Assembly: GCA_021229015.1 (NCBI GenBank)
Contig: CM037783.1
Span: 2,448,725 to 2,512,724, forward strand
Source of the DNA: Solen grandis
Lineage: Eukaryota > Mollusca > Bivalvia > Adapedonta > Solenidae
Direction: 5' to 3'
Length of the DNA stretch: 64,000 nt
Shown here: positions 51,849-63,792 of the stretch, in pieces
Numbering within the stretch: the stretch's first letter is position 1
Layout of the letters: every line of letters starts with the position of its first letter
Notes under the pieces: model-generated
Seen by the model: only the letters and a program-made list of their open reading frames with translations
Database searches by the model: none
What the model was told of the DNA's origin: nothing
Translations under genes and position numbers: made by a program

Positions 51849-52332
51849 TGATAAGATAAATGTGATAAGTTAATGTGATTTTGGTATATACACTTAGTGA
51901 TTAAAAGGTATCACTTTTGATCAAATGACAACAAAGCATTTCATCAAAATAAGAAACAAAATGTAAAAAGCTTGTCATTTGTAGGTTTGTCAGAATGTAT
52001 TTATCAATTTAAATGAACCCTCACACAATAACTTAAACGAAGAAACAAACATGATTATTTTCTAAATTGTCGATTTGGATAAAGGATTCATTGACATGTT
52101 GCGAGTTTAACCTGTGTTTCAATGATGATAAAAATAGAAAACAAAATACTCCGTACTTTTTGAAAGAAAACCCTCTTCACTGACAGAGTAGTTCGCATCG
52201 CTTTGATACAATTGTTTGTATGGTCCAAAATAAGTTGAAATTTCTGCGGCTAAACGGTAATGAAATATAGATAACAAATAACATTTATTCATATTGTCTT
52301 TTAAGGATAAAATAATGGCATTTCTGAAAATG

Positions 52333-52383
52333 CTACAGTTGTGTGTCGGTGAAGGTCAAGTCAATAGATAAACTGACCTGCTC
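52333..52383 (-). other. Block B partner of the conserved 39003-39053 patch
   Basis: Minus strand EQVSLSIDLTFTDTQL followed by TAG. See the block A entry for the comparison. Upstream the frame stays open for about 12 codons before a TAA. Confidence 0.25.
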
Positions 52384-52836
52384 AAAATGATTTAAATCGA
52401 AAGTATTCACTACATCGTCTTATTTGTCTTATGATAAATTATTCTTCTTAAAATAGGTTAAAAAAAGGTTGTCGGTGAACTACCTTAAAAATTAATAATG
52501 AGTTTTAGACAATAGTGACATTTATTTAGTTTGCATTTTAATTTCTTTCTATGCATGCATGTCCATAAATAGTAAGATAGATGTTTTCGTTCGAAATGGC
52601 ATAATGCAAATGTTTTTAGCTTTAAATATATTCTGTCGTTTGTCATAACGTAGTTTTATAGGAAAAAAGGAACATGGATCAATTAAACATGTTCCGATCA
52701 CTATCTAATGATTTAAAAAAAGAAAGAAAATAAATCTGTAAAAAAATGTTTATTTTAATCAATGTCTTAAATGTAAAAACACACAGAAGAGAACCACAAC
52801 AGAGTGTCGTACAGTTCCGTAATGAAAAGGACAAGA

Positions 52837-53085
52837 CTAACTTGACTTGACTATTTGAGTTTACCGTCGATTCGACAGTATTTCAGTCGTATAGCGACGT
52901 CCAGCTAATTACAGGTGGAGGAAGACCCCGAATGCACGGAGGCATCCGGGTAGAACCACCGACCTACCGCAAGCCAGCTGGAAGGCTTCCTCACCTGAAA
53001 ATCCGAATAACCCTGCCGGGGTTCGAACCCACGCGGTGAGGGGCTGAGTGAGTGTTAAAGTCACCGACTTTACCCTCTCGGCCAC
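52837..53085 (-). mobile_element. Family 1 SINE with empty site known in block A
   Basis: Minus-strand copy with GTGGCCGAGAGGGTAAAGTC and GGGTTCGAACCCCGG on the minus strand. AAAGGACAA stands at 52826-52834 and 53086-53094. Block A has a single uninterrupted AAAGGACAAGAAGGTC at 39395-39410, which is the unoccupied site. The 73-codon frame here is a by-product. Confidence 0.95.
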
Positions 53086-53659
53086 AAAGGACAAAAAGGT
53101 CGCAGTATGGACTGTTGAACTATTCTTCATGTCGTATCAAACTCATTTTGAATTTATTGAATCTTATTTTAATAAAATAACATGAGTACAAGTGACAATT
53201 ATAAATAAACACTTTTATTTAACGTGAATGGACCTTGACCTAATATGCGTAATTGGATGTTTTTTTTTTTTAAATAGAATTACAATTCTAATTGTATATC
53301 AGTCAAATCACTACCGAACTACTTTACAAGAAAAATTGTAACAAAATTTGAGACTGCTTTTAAGCTAGGGGCTTTCAATATAAATGGGGTCATATATTGA
53401 TGGATTATTATAACCAAACTTACATTAATTTCAGCATTCAAACGCATATAATTTTTATCATTTTTTCTTACTTAAAAGTCAAAACGTTACTTTTTCGGGA
53501 TACACAGTTTTATGTTTTGAATATACGAACGTTCAACTGAAGTAGTTTGTTATTTATCTGAAAAAACGGCATATATGTAAGTTTCACAATTCTGGATTCT
53601 AAGAATTACTGACTAAACAAGCGTTTCAAATCAGATACACCACAAATATTCTTGCTGAA

Positions 53660-53830
53660 ATGTCAGCAGGCAAATGCTAAGTTATTACACTGACTTTTAC
53701 GATGAGAAACTGCAAATCCTGACCGATGAGATGCCACATGCCACCGTCACTTAAGCTGTTTTGTCTATGGAAGAAGTGAAATCCACCAGCTTAAGGGCCG
53801 ATCAGATGCATAGTCACAGCGAAGTATTTG
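53660..53830 (-). pseudogene. Decayed copy of the 46.34-46.53 kb candidate exon
   Basis: The minus strand aligns with 46380-46529: KTA then a TAA stop, then ACGISS where the other copy has ACEISS. The DNA-level match is clear over about 130 bases (landmarks CTGACTTTTA and CGATGAGAT). Block A has no obvious counterpart here. Confidence 0.45.
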
Positions 53831-53929
53831 TTTGTTTTGTTGTGTTTTTCCTTTTTTTTTGCAAAAGGCATATGTAGATTTTACTTAAGTTTTATATACG
53901 AATACATTCCGGATCAAATGCTAAATAGG

Positions 53930-54110
53930 TAAAGAGTCCGACTCGTAATTGGTAGGTCGTGGATTCGATTCCCGGTCCCGACATACCACAGTCATTACAA
54001 ATGACACTGGTACAGCTCACTTGTAATTAGTGTTCATCACATAGGTATGTTTCAGATAACTGTTTTTTGTCAGGATATTGCGGCTGGGTGTGTAATTATA
54101 GCCTGATATA
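53930..54110 (+). mobile_element. tRNA-derived SINE, plus strand, partial head
   Basis: B box GGATTCGATTCCCGG followed by CCGACATACCACAGTCATT, ACAAATGACACTGG and a GCTGGGTGTGTAA tail. The A box is weak (GGTAAAGAGTCCGACTC). The body resembles the old shared SINE at 41.0/55.2 kb. Confidence 0.65.
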
Positions 54111-55156
54111 ACATTAAGACAGCAATATATTGCTCATAAAGACAAATATACATGGTATAATATATCATCTTCCAAGGTGAAAAATATGTTTACTAATCAT
54201 GGATATTTCTCAGTGGTCCTGCTTTCGTCCTCCTTTCGTAAAATGTTTGCTACGATCACCGCCGAAATATTATACGATTTTACCAAACATATCCTCTTCA
54301 ATGTTTGGGTTACTATACGGGAATCCGAAATTCTATTAAAAACTCAAATATTGTATAAGTTCTTCCGCCGGACTGGCACACATTATGACTCTAGTAGCAT
54401 ATAAGGTTATTCATCAAAACTTAATTTCAATAAGAACGAAAATATAAAAGATACACTCTAAATTTGGCGATGTATTTATTATTATTTATATATTAACATT
54501 TTTTTTACAGTTAACATAATCATCCACCTAAAGGAAAAGATACGATTCTTAAAGTTTTCAGTTTCTTATCATCTATTTCATGTCTGTTCATAATGTGTTT
54601 ACTTTGAAAGATAATTTGAAAGTTTTATTTTGGTATTATAGATGCAATTACTTTATTTTTCATCATGATTAATTTTCCAATTAGATGTTATAGTGTTGCT
54701 GTTCTGTAATTGAAAAAGAATCTGAATTGCAAATATTGCAGATTAGTTTCTATTAGTTTATTTTCAAATAATAAGGAATTTGAATGTTAGGAGGAATATT
54801 TTGAAATTGTTTTTTTTTTAATAATATTATAGCTAATGTGTTATTTGTGCCGCATTTTTGCCTGAGGGTATATAGTAATAAATATAATGAAACATTAAGA
54901 CAAACATTGTTATATCACACATCTTGCTGTATATAGATGTAACAGGTGTGAATACATTCAGAACGACGCGTATATAATGTAATTTTCTAATTTAGAAATG
55001 TAACCTCATTGAACAAAACATTGATTTTTACCTGTCTGTCAAGTGAAATTACTTCATAGTCGAAAGGTCTTATTTCCTGCAATCTCCATCTGAAAAGACA
55101 AGTGATTTCAAAGACCAACAGACTTATTTCCTGCAACCACCAAACACTTATGCCTT

Positions 55157-55455
55157 AGGTGTCGAGATCACAGTGACTGGGTGCCATATAAGCAACAGGA
55201 CGTGAATCCAATCCAATCCATGAATACTTAAGTCCTTATAAATGATACTTGTGTTTATATCGGGTGTTTGGTGCTCAATACTTAAAGAGTGTTTAAGGAC
55301 GCGTTGGTTCAGTGTAAGGTTGATGTGACTAATTGTGGTATCAATTTGCGTGTCCACGGAACGATGTCGCATTGAGGCAACACTTTATCTGTCTCACGTA
55401 AACTGACTTTTAAATGACTCAAACACTTTCGGTGGGATGTTACACCCAAGGATAC
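55157..55455 (+). mobile_element. Old SINE copy, block B counterpart of 41.0 kb
   Basis: Aligns with 41003-41300 along its length (GTGTCGAGATC, AAATGATACTTGTGTTTAT, GACGCGTTGGTTCAGTG). Its B box is more decayed than in block A. Confidence 0.75.
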
Positions 55456-55483
55456 AGACATGCTGGTGTGGATTTAAGTTTAA

Positions 55484-55636
55484 TATTGAAAGTAACGCGA
55501 GCGTGACGTCACAATGCCAACATTACTTATGTTATTTTGAAAGTATCGCGAGCGTGACGTCACAATGCCAACATTACTTATGTTATTTTGAAAGTATCGC
55601 GAGCGTGACGTCACAATGCCAACATTACTTATGTTA
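55484..55636 (+). repeat. 51-bp tandem repeat x3, each with a CRE palindrome
   Basis: Three near-identical units (TTTTGAAAGTATCGCGAGCG, then TGACGTCACAATGCCAACAT, then TACTTATGTTA). TGACGTCA, the full CREB/ATF recognition palindrome, lies at 55504-55511, 55555-55562 and 55606-55613. Block A has a single diverged unit at the same position with GACGCCA instead. Because 51 is a multiple of three, one frame stays open through all copies; this is not evidence for a protein. Confidence 0.95.
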
Positions 55637-56104
55637 TTTTCTTGCTCATTTTGGATGATAAATTTATTTGGATGAAATACACACCTTTCTCATCAATTTC
55701 TACACTTAATGATTTACAACCAACAGACGAAGACTGCCTTGAAACACATTTCATTTAAATAATATATTTCTGACATTCACTAGAACACCTGTGTACGTTA
55801 TCTAAATTTAAGTGAGGTTAATAAAATATTTATAAAAAACGAGAAGAAAAGTAATATGTCTGTTAACCTATGAACGTACATTTTTTTTATTCGTTCACAA
55901 CTTCTTGACTTTTTGACATGGAAAAATATAAAGGTTGTTTCTCAAGATTATCTTTAGCGTATTTTTGCGGTTAGATCATTATAAACCAAACATTTCATAT
56001 AGTCAAATATTGTCACTATGCATAAAAGGTGACGATTGTTTTTGTCGTGATGAAATTATGTACGGTACGTTTATCTTGGAATTGGACCATAATAGAAATC
56101 ACGT

Positions 56105-56660
56105 TTGACATCAAATACATTTATTATACCCACAGCAGATAGGAAGTGTATGGGGGCTATATTGGAATCACGTCCGTCGGTCAGTCGGTCCGTCATTAGA
56201 CGAGATTTGTCCACCCTATTTCTCAGCTACCTTTGTGCCAAACTTACAAGACTAATAGATACCAAGCCTAGTTGTGTATATGGTTGGCACGTCATGATTT
56301 GCTTGATTTTAAATGAGTTATGGCCCTTTGTTATATTTCTCAATTTTGTCCGCCCTGTGGTTTGATTTTGATTAATATTCACAGCATTAAAACATGTAAG
56401 TACTAAGCTAAGTTGCGCATATCGTTGGCATGTTTTCATCTGCTAGATTTTAAATAAGTAATGGTCGTTTGTTATATTTATTGGATATAATATGTCACCA
56501 CTATATTTTGCATCTTTGATACGAATGGTCTGAATTTCACAGTCTTAATAAGTACCAAGTCTAGTTGCCCATATCGCCAGCACATCATGACTGGCTTAAT
56601 TTTAAATGAGTAACGGCTCTTTGTTATATTTATTGAAGATATTTTGTCAACATAAATTAT
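56105..56660 (+). repeat. Interspersed repeat with tandem ~150-bp core
   Basis: Begins with ACCCACAGCAGATAGGAAGT and a GTCCGTCGGTCAGTCGGTCC stretch, then about three diverged ~145-155-bp units sharing TTTTAAATGAGTAACGG/TTATGGCC followed by CTTTGTTATATTT (56310, 56455, 56610). The architecture is like that of pearl-type bivalve elements. The 86-codon frame within is a by-product. Confidence 0.7.
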
Positions 56661-57119
56661 GATAAATTCTTCTCAAACTGTCAATAATAATCTATGATTC
56701 CTTCTCTTAATTGTCTGAATTAATATAATAAATGTTCTAAGATGCTTGTTTTGTTTTTCAATAAAACTTATAAATTTTCAACTGCGTATAGTAAATTTAA
56801 TTCTAATATATAAATATATAAAACTGCTCATTTTCATATTTGAATTTGCGATAATGGCCATGATTGCTTAATGAGATGTGGTCTCTTATCACGTCTTCTT
56901 CTGTTTATTCTTTGGATATGACTTGATGCCAGTCTAACAATCCTAATTCGCGCTAAGCCAATACTTAAATACTTAGGGTATTATTTCATCGTTCATTTTT
57001 CCATTAAAATACAGTTTTCAGTTTTAAGAAATATTAATATTAAGAAAGTGAATTCTTTGTGTCCATTTTGTGTTCTTCTTAAAATATTTTGCACAACAAA
57101 AAAAAAAAAACAACAAAAA

Positions 57120-58660
57120 AAAACAAGAGGGCCATGATGGCCCTAAATCGCTCACCTGAGATAAATAGCCTTCAATGCCAAACATGCTAAACATACTGCT
57201 TTAGAAATAGAGATGTTGAGGCGTAAACAGTGAAATTTGAGGTTTTCAGAAATTTCTTAGAGTGCTAACAAAGATAAATAAGCCATTTTTATCATTTCAA
57301 AAGTGGCATAACTCCTGTCCTAACGGGCAAATATCAGCCAAAATTCAAAATTTTATGACACTTAACATTGTCAAAATTTCAGAGATGATTGGTTAAGAAG
57401 GCCCTAGATCGCTCACCTGAGTACAGGGTTACATATTAACCTGTACTAAACATGGCCAGGAAAAACAGAGTTCCTTATGTATCAAGTTTAAATAACAAAC
57501 TTTAGTTTAAATAACTTTAGTAAGTTAAGTTTTGCCACATGATCATTCCTGCAAAATTTGATCAAATTCTGTGCAGCTGTTTCAGAGGAGATGTCGTTTA
57601 AAATTTCACTATATACATATAAGGCAAATTAGCTCCACCCCTGGCGGCCATGTTTTAAGGCAGATCCAAATAATTTTAGCATCTTTGGTAAATAGTCAGC
57701 CAAGGATCATCCCTGCAAAATTTGATCAAATTCTGTGCAGCTGTTTCAGAGGAGATGTCGTTCAAAGATTTCATTATATACATATTAGGCAAATTAGCCC
57801 CGCCCCTGGCGGCCATGTTTTTTGGCAGATCCAAATAATTTTAGCAACTTTGGTAGATGGTCATGCAATGATCATCCCTGCAAAATTTGATCAAATTCTG
57901 TGCAGCTGTTTCAGAGGAGATGTCGTTTGAAAAATTCACTTTATTCAAATAAGGCAAATTAGCGCCGACCCTGGCAGCCATGTTTTTTGGCGGATCCAAA
58001 TAATTTTAGCAACTTTGGTAGATGGTCACCCAAGGATAATTCCTGCAAAATTTGAACAAATTCTGTGCAGCTGTTTCAGAGGTGATGTCGTTTAAAGATT
58101 TCACTATATACATATAAGGCAAATTAGCCCCGACCCTGGCAGCCATGTTTTTTGGCGGATCCAAATAATTTTAGCAACTTTGGTAGATGGTCACCCAAGG
58201 ATCACCCCTGCAAAATGTGATTAAATTCTGTGCAGCTGTTTCAGAGGTGATGTCGTTTAAAGATTTCACTATATACATATAAGGCAAATTAGCGCCGCCC
58301 CTGGCAGCCATGTTTCTTGGCGGATCCAAATAATTTTAGCAACTTTGGTAGAGGGTCACCCAAGGAACATCTGTACCAAATCATTTTGAAATCTGGCCAG
58401 TAGTTTTGGAGGAGATGATTTTTAAAGTTTCCAAATTATTTTTCTTTCCCTTGCCATGGCAACCAGAGTTCTTCATGGATCAACTTTATTTTAGCAACTT
58501 TTGTAGAGCCTCACACAAGAAACATTCCTGCCAAGTTACATTAAATTCTGTCCAGAGGAGATGTCGTTTAAAGAAAATTGTTGACGACGCACGACGCCGG
58601 ACGCCGGACGAAGGGCGATCACAAAAGCTCAATTGAGCACAAAGTGCTCAGGTGAGCTAA
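57120..58660 (+). mobile_element. Pearl-like element with 165-bp tandem core
   Basis: Left region: AGGGCCATGATGGCCCT near-palindrome and GCTCACCTGAG (57150-57160). Core: about five 165-bp units starting near 57548, 57712, 57877, 58042 and 58207 (CCTGCAAAATTTGATCAAAT, CTGTGCAGCTGTTTCAGAGG, GGCGGCCATGTTTTTTGGC), then two decayed units. Right region: hairpins GCTCAATTGAGC and GAGCAC/GTGCTC, then CTCAGGTGAGC (58647-58657), inverse of the left motif. Tandem ~160-bp cores between conserved flanks are the hallmark of bivalve pearl elements, considered non-autonomous Helitron relatives. No enzyme is encoded. Confidence 0.85.
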
Positions 58661-58689
58661 AAATAAAAAAAAATTGACTTTGTTTCAAT

Positions 58690-61060
58690 CAAGCTTTCTA
58701 GTGCTGAAAAGTCTTTTACAGTTATATCACCCCATACAATAAACCATAAGAAACATAAATGGTATGGGCCTGAATGTAAACGAGCTAAGAAAGCATAAAA
58801 CAAAGACAGAAAACAATACAATAAAATTCCTAGTGAATATAATAAATTAAATGTAAAATATATGTGTAAAAGCTATAAAAATACTATGAACAAATATATA
58901 AATAGATATAATTAAGACAATGAACCAAAACTGAGAAAGATGCATGACCTAAAGAGTACTGGAGAATATTAAATAGACTGAACAATAAACCCACCAAACC
59001 ACATCCTGATCTACAGGATCTATATAAGCATTTTAAGAACACAACTGAGATTATTGAAAATGACAACATAGATATCCATTGATAATACTGTTACATGTTT
59101 AAATACTCTATTCACAAAAAAACAAATCTCCAGGTATTGACTAAGTTATAAATGAGTATATTAAGTGTACATGTACAAAAATGATACCTGTATATGTACA
59201 TTTATTTAACCTTGTCCTCAATACTGGACTTGTCCCAACAAATTGGTCAGAGGGAATAATTATCCCAATATATAAAAACAAAGGGGACCACAGGATCCAT
59301 GCAACTATAGACCAATCACTCTCCTGTCCTGTGTTGGAAAGCTATTCACCTCAATAATAAGCTCAACACATTTCTAATTCAAAACAATATATTAAATGAA
59401 AATCAAGCTGGGTTTAGAAAAAAATTATTCTACAACAGACCATATTTTTACTTTAAATGCATTTTAAAAGTTATTAAAATATAATATAAATGACAATTCT
59501 TTTAGAATAATACAAAGTATGTACAATAATTTAAAGTCGTGTGTGTAAATCCCTCAAAATAATAAAAACTAAGTAAATGAAATTACCACACAAAACAAAA
59601 ATAAAGATAATTATGCAACATCAGACTTTTTTTCAATGTAATATCGGGGTAAGACAAGGCGAAAATTTATCACCTGTACCTTTTTTCATTCTTCCTAAAT
59701 GACCCTGAAGAATTCCTGACAGAAAGAAATAACCATGATATAAATTTAAATGAATTTACAGAAGAAATACTCCCTTTATTGAAAATTTCATTACTACTCT
59801 ATGCAGATGACACAATATTGATTGCAGATGATGAAATATCCCTTCAAAAATGCATTGATGACTTTGTGAATTACTGTACACAATGGAAGTTAAATATAAA
59901 CATAGATAATACTAAAGTAGATGTATGTGGGGCAAGAAATATAAAAAATATAAGTTCACCATTGGTCACCAAGGTATTGAAATGGTTAAATCATATAAAT
60001 ACTTGGAAGTAGTCTTTAGTACATCAGGGTTATTCATCCAAACAAAGAAACACTTAACAAAACAAGCTGGAAAGGCATTACATTATCTCTATACAAGAAT
60101 AAACAATCTTAATTTACCAATTGACCTTGTATTAAAATTGTTTGATTATACAATTGTCCCAATCTTAACATACTCAAGTGAAGTGTGGGGGTATAGTAAC
60201 CTTGACATGTTTGAAAATATCCAAAACAAATGTTTTTGAGCAACATCCTTTGAAACTTAAAAAGAGTACACCATCATGTATGATTTTTGCTGAACTAGGC
60301 AGATACCATACAAATAAAATTAAAAGTAAGAATGATTGGATTTTGGGCCAGAATTATTACTTGAAACCATGATAAATTATCATATAAAACATATCAAATC
60401 ATGCTAGAAATACCCAACTTCCAATCAAAATGGATAACACACATTAAAACCATCTTATTTGAAACAGGCAATATGACTACTTGGTATAATCAGGAATTAT
60501 TAATACACATGTCACCAGTAAAACAATTTATTAGACAGACTCTTATTGATCAGTTTAATCAGCAAGGGAAAAGTTCTTTACAAAATTCCTCCAAAGGTAA
60601 TTATTATTCATTATTCAAAGAATCCATCAATCTTGAACAGTACTTGTTTAAATTAAGAAAACCAAAATATTTAAAACTAGTGAAATTTAGAACAAGCTAC
60701 CATTATTTACCAGTAGAAGTTGGAAGATAGAGTAACACAGATTTGTCCGATCGAAAATGCATTCTCTGCACGAAAAATGACATTGGTGATGATATGCACT
60801 ATCAACTCATCTGTCCTGGTTTAGTAACTCAAGAAGACTAATATTATTACATGCATCCAAATATCCTGAAATATAAACAGCTTATGAATGAATTATCACT
60901 GACCACACTTACCAAACTCTGTATGTTTGTGAAAGTAATCATGGGGGCATTCAAGAGCAGCTCCAATTAATAACAGTGCAGTGCTTGTTAATCTCATGTA
61001 CACTTTTCGTGTAAACCACATGCAATGATAAAATACAGACTGCCTATCAAAATAAAGTTT
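58690..61060 (+). pseudogene. Decayed non-LTR retrotransposon (LINE) with RT
   Basis: Pieces in changing frames follow the expected order. They are KWYGPECKRAKKA (linker before RT, near 58770); NLVLNTGLVPTNWSEGIIIP-type RT block, RPITLLSC..GKLF and NILNENQAGFRK (59210-59420); TTDHIFTLN; GVRQGENLSP (59648); the catalytic LLYADDTILIADDE (about 59790-59835) with the YADD box intact; KLNINIDNTK; a thumb-like LTKQAGKALHYLYTRINNL; and a C-terminal VEVGR...DRKCILCTKNDIGDD zinc-knuckle-like region (60710-60790). Stops and frameshifts break it at least ten times, and the endonuclease domain is absent. It ends near 61060 with an AATAAAG and poly-T/A region. Related to, but different from, the insertion at 50.1 kb. 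Certainly non-functional as it stands. Confidence 0.9.
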
Positions 61061-61069
61061 TTTTTTATT

Positions 61070-61865
61070 GTTTTTTTTTTAAAATATAACTTACCCCCAC
61101 TCACCGTACTTTTAATGTTGAATTCATAGCAATTAATTAAATCAATCCAATTAGGTTTTCGAATACTGTCTCACTTATTTGATATTCACGTTTCAACATA
61201 CTTCACACAGTAATGATTTAACCAATCACAAATCCTTTTTTCAAATACACAATAGTTATGAATGAATCCACCTTGAATCTATAGTCTGTTTCAATCTCTG
61301 TAAATAATGCATAGTTTGATACATTATACATATTAATTATAGTAATGTATCCAATTACATGGATTTCCCAATCAATACCAATGTAGATGTACGTAACTAT
61401 GCACAGTGTAATTGAAAATGAACTAAACATTCTTTATACTGTATAAATTACATTTTGATATTTTTCCTTTGCTCTCAAATGTGTGTATAAAGTTACTGCT
61501 TAAACTTTCCTCTTGTAAATGATACTTCTTTATTTTCCTACTCTCTCTCCATCTCTACTTACATATTATCAAAATATCAATGCTTTAATCCAGAAAAAAG
61601 AGGAGAGAGGCTATATTTTACTTTTTCTCTTTTCGATTTTATGGCATAGTTTGTTGACGTCAAGTAACAAATATATCATTCAAAACATTTAATGTAAAAA
61701 GAGATACTTAAACCTTGTCATGTGATCTATGTTTGACTGTTTTTCTATTACGACATCATATAACTGTATGCTCTTGTATTGTTTGTTTGTAAGATTTTAG
61801 CATTAAAGATTTGTTCTGTTCTATTCTGATATCATATCACTTGTCTAATACACTGTCTAAATTTT
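61070..61865. other. Intergenic stretch, nothing seen
   Basis: Low-complexity AT-rich DNA. The 70-codon minus frame at 61218-61430 is Ile/Tyr-rich with no domain. Confidence 0.5.
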
Positions 61866-61879
61866 TTCGGTGCATAACA

Positions 61880-61995
61880 ATCAACATAAAAGTATGACCT
61901 TATTAACTCGAAAATCGTGGGTTCGTATTACTGTCGGGACATGCCATTTTGTCCCATTTGTCAAGATAATGTGGCTAGATATAATATCATGCCAC
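61880..61995 (+). repeat. Decayed SINE head next to the satellite
   Basis: AACTCGAAAATCGTGGGTTC then GTATTACTGTCGGGACATGCC resembles the B-box region of the SINE at 53.95 kb. The rest is too decayed to define ends. The 25-bp satellite starts just after it. Confidence 0.45.
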
Positions 61996-61999
61996 GTGT

Positions 62000-63098
62000 A
62001 TTATATAGATATATCTATCACTATATTTGTATCATATAGATATCAGTATATATGTATCATATAGATATCACTATATATGTATCATATAGATATCAGTATA
62101 TATGTATCATATAGATATCAGTATATATGTATCATATAGATATCAGTATATATGTATCATATAGATATCAGTATATATGTATTATATAGATATAACTATA
62201 TCTGTATCATATAGATATCAGTATATATGTATCATATAGATATCAGTATATATGTATCATATAGATATCACTATATATGTATCATATAGATATCACTATA
62301 TATGTATCATATAGATATCAGTATATATGTATCATATAGATATCACTATATATGTATCATATAGATATCAGTATATATGTATCATATAGATATCAGTATA
62401 TATGTATCATATAGATATCAGTATATATGTATCATATAGATATCAGTATATATGTATTATATAGATATAACTATATCTGTATCATATAGATATCAGTATA
62501 TATGTATCATATAGATATCAGTATATATGTATTATATAGATATCAGTATATATGTATCATATAGATATCACTATATATGTATTATATATCTATCACTATA
62601 TATGTATTACATAGATATCACTATATATGTATTATATAGATATCACTATATATGTATTAAATATCTATCACTATATATGTATTATATAGATATCACTATA
62701 TATGTATTATATATATATCACTATATATGTATTATATATCTATCACTATATATGTATCATATATATATCACTATATATGTATCATATATCTATCACTATA
62801 TATGTATCATATAGATATCACTATATATGTATTATATAGATATCACTATATATGTATTATATATCTATCACTATATATGTATTATATAGATATCACTATA
62901 TATGTATTATATATCTATCACTATATATGTATCATATAGATATCACTATATATGTATTATATAGATATCACTATATATGTATTATATATCTATCACTATA
63001 TATGTATTATATAGATATCACTATATATGTATTATATAGATATCACTATATATGTATTATATATCTATCACTATATTTGTATCATATAGATATCACCA
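62000..63098. repeat. 25-bp AT-rich satellite, about 44 units
   Basis: Consensus ATAGATATCAGTATATATGT plus ATCAT, containing the palindrome GATATC. The left half (to about 62560) is mainly CAGTATAT/GTATCAT units. The right half switches to CACTATAT/GTATTAT, with ATATATC and ATATAGA alternating in ~50-bp dimers. Since 25 is not a multiple of 3, reading frames repeat every 75 bp; the Tyr/Ile-rich open frames are by-products. Confidence 0.97.
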
Positions 63099-63427
63099 AA
63101 ATGACTGAAATAAGTTGATGGGACATTAAACCCTTGCAAATAAACACGATTAATTCTTCAAACATACCAGATATAAAAACAGTATGCCTCACCATAATAA
63201 TACACATACCGGAATAAAAAGAAAACTTTCTTTCCCCGGACTCGAGAAAATACTAAAAGGTGAAAGCGGATTTCCAACTTAACTCTGGATAAGATTTGCT
63301 TAAGCCTAAGTACATGAAGTGACATGGAAAATATAAGGTTATCCATGCAAATCCAATTTCCGTCCTTGCGGAGAGAATATATACTTGAAGCTCTACATTT
63401 GGTATTGTATTTGTTGCTGATTTATTG

Positions 63428-63466
63428 GAGTTTACCGTCCTTGCGACAGTCATATAGCGACATTAA
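63428..63466 (-). repeat. 3' fragment of family 1 SINE
   Basis: GAGTTTACCGTCCTTGCGAC followed by AGTCATATAGCGAC matches the tail end of the minus-strand SINE copies at 26.97, 27.52 and 52.86 kb; the rest is missing. Confidence 0.7.
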
Positions 63467-63792
63467 ATTACTTTGTTCCATTACCATGGCGTTATAGTTA
63501 TTACAAAAATATTCCAGTCAGCATTAGTATCAACTATTCCAAAACCACATTTGAATAACCTTAATTTTTGTATAAATATCTAATTAAGTTACATAATCGT
63601 AAATTCGTAAATAAATACATAATACAAGACATTGAGTTAACACTCTTATAATGACTTCTACATTCCTGCCAATATGTTTTAAGCATCTTAATGTAATATC
63701 GTATGTATATGAAAGAGAAGCATTAATAAAACATTTATGTGGCGTAATGGGATCCTACCTATATAAGAAAACATAGCAAAAGCCGGTCAATT

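Larger units (their letters stand above)
48180..57010 (+). repeat. Duplicated block B (paralogue of 37.08-42.71 kb)
   Basis: Larger member of the A/B pair, same orientation, about 11 kb downstream at its start. The extra length is explained largely by insertions absent from block A: a LINE (50.1-51.04 kb), SINEs (51.65, 52.84 and 53.93 kb), a triplicated 51-bp unit (55.48 kb) and a repeat with tandem core (56.1 kb). 48.6-49.9 kb aligns poorly and may include further insertions or deletions. Confidence 0.85.

Noticed and set aside
57571..57930. 119-codon open frame with two repeated ~55-residue units
   Set aside because: The 165-bp core is divisible by three, so an open frame propagates automatically; there is no start context and no domain.
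62527..63118. Three long Tyr/Ile-rich open frames
   Set aside because: They are translations of the 25-bp AT-rich satellite in its three frames and have no independent support.
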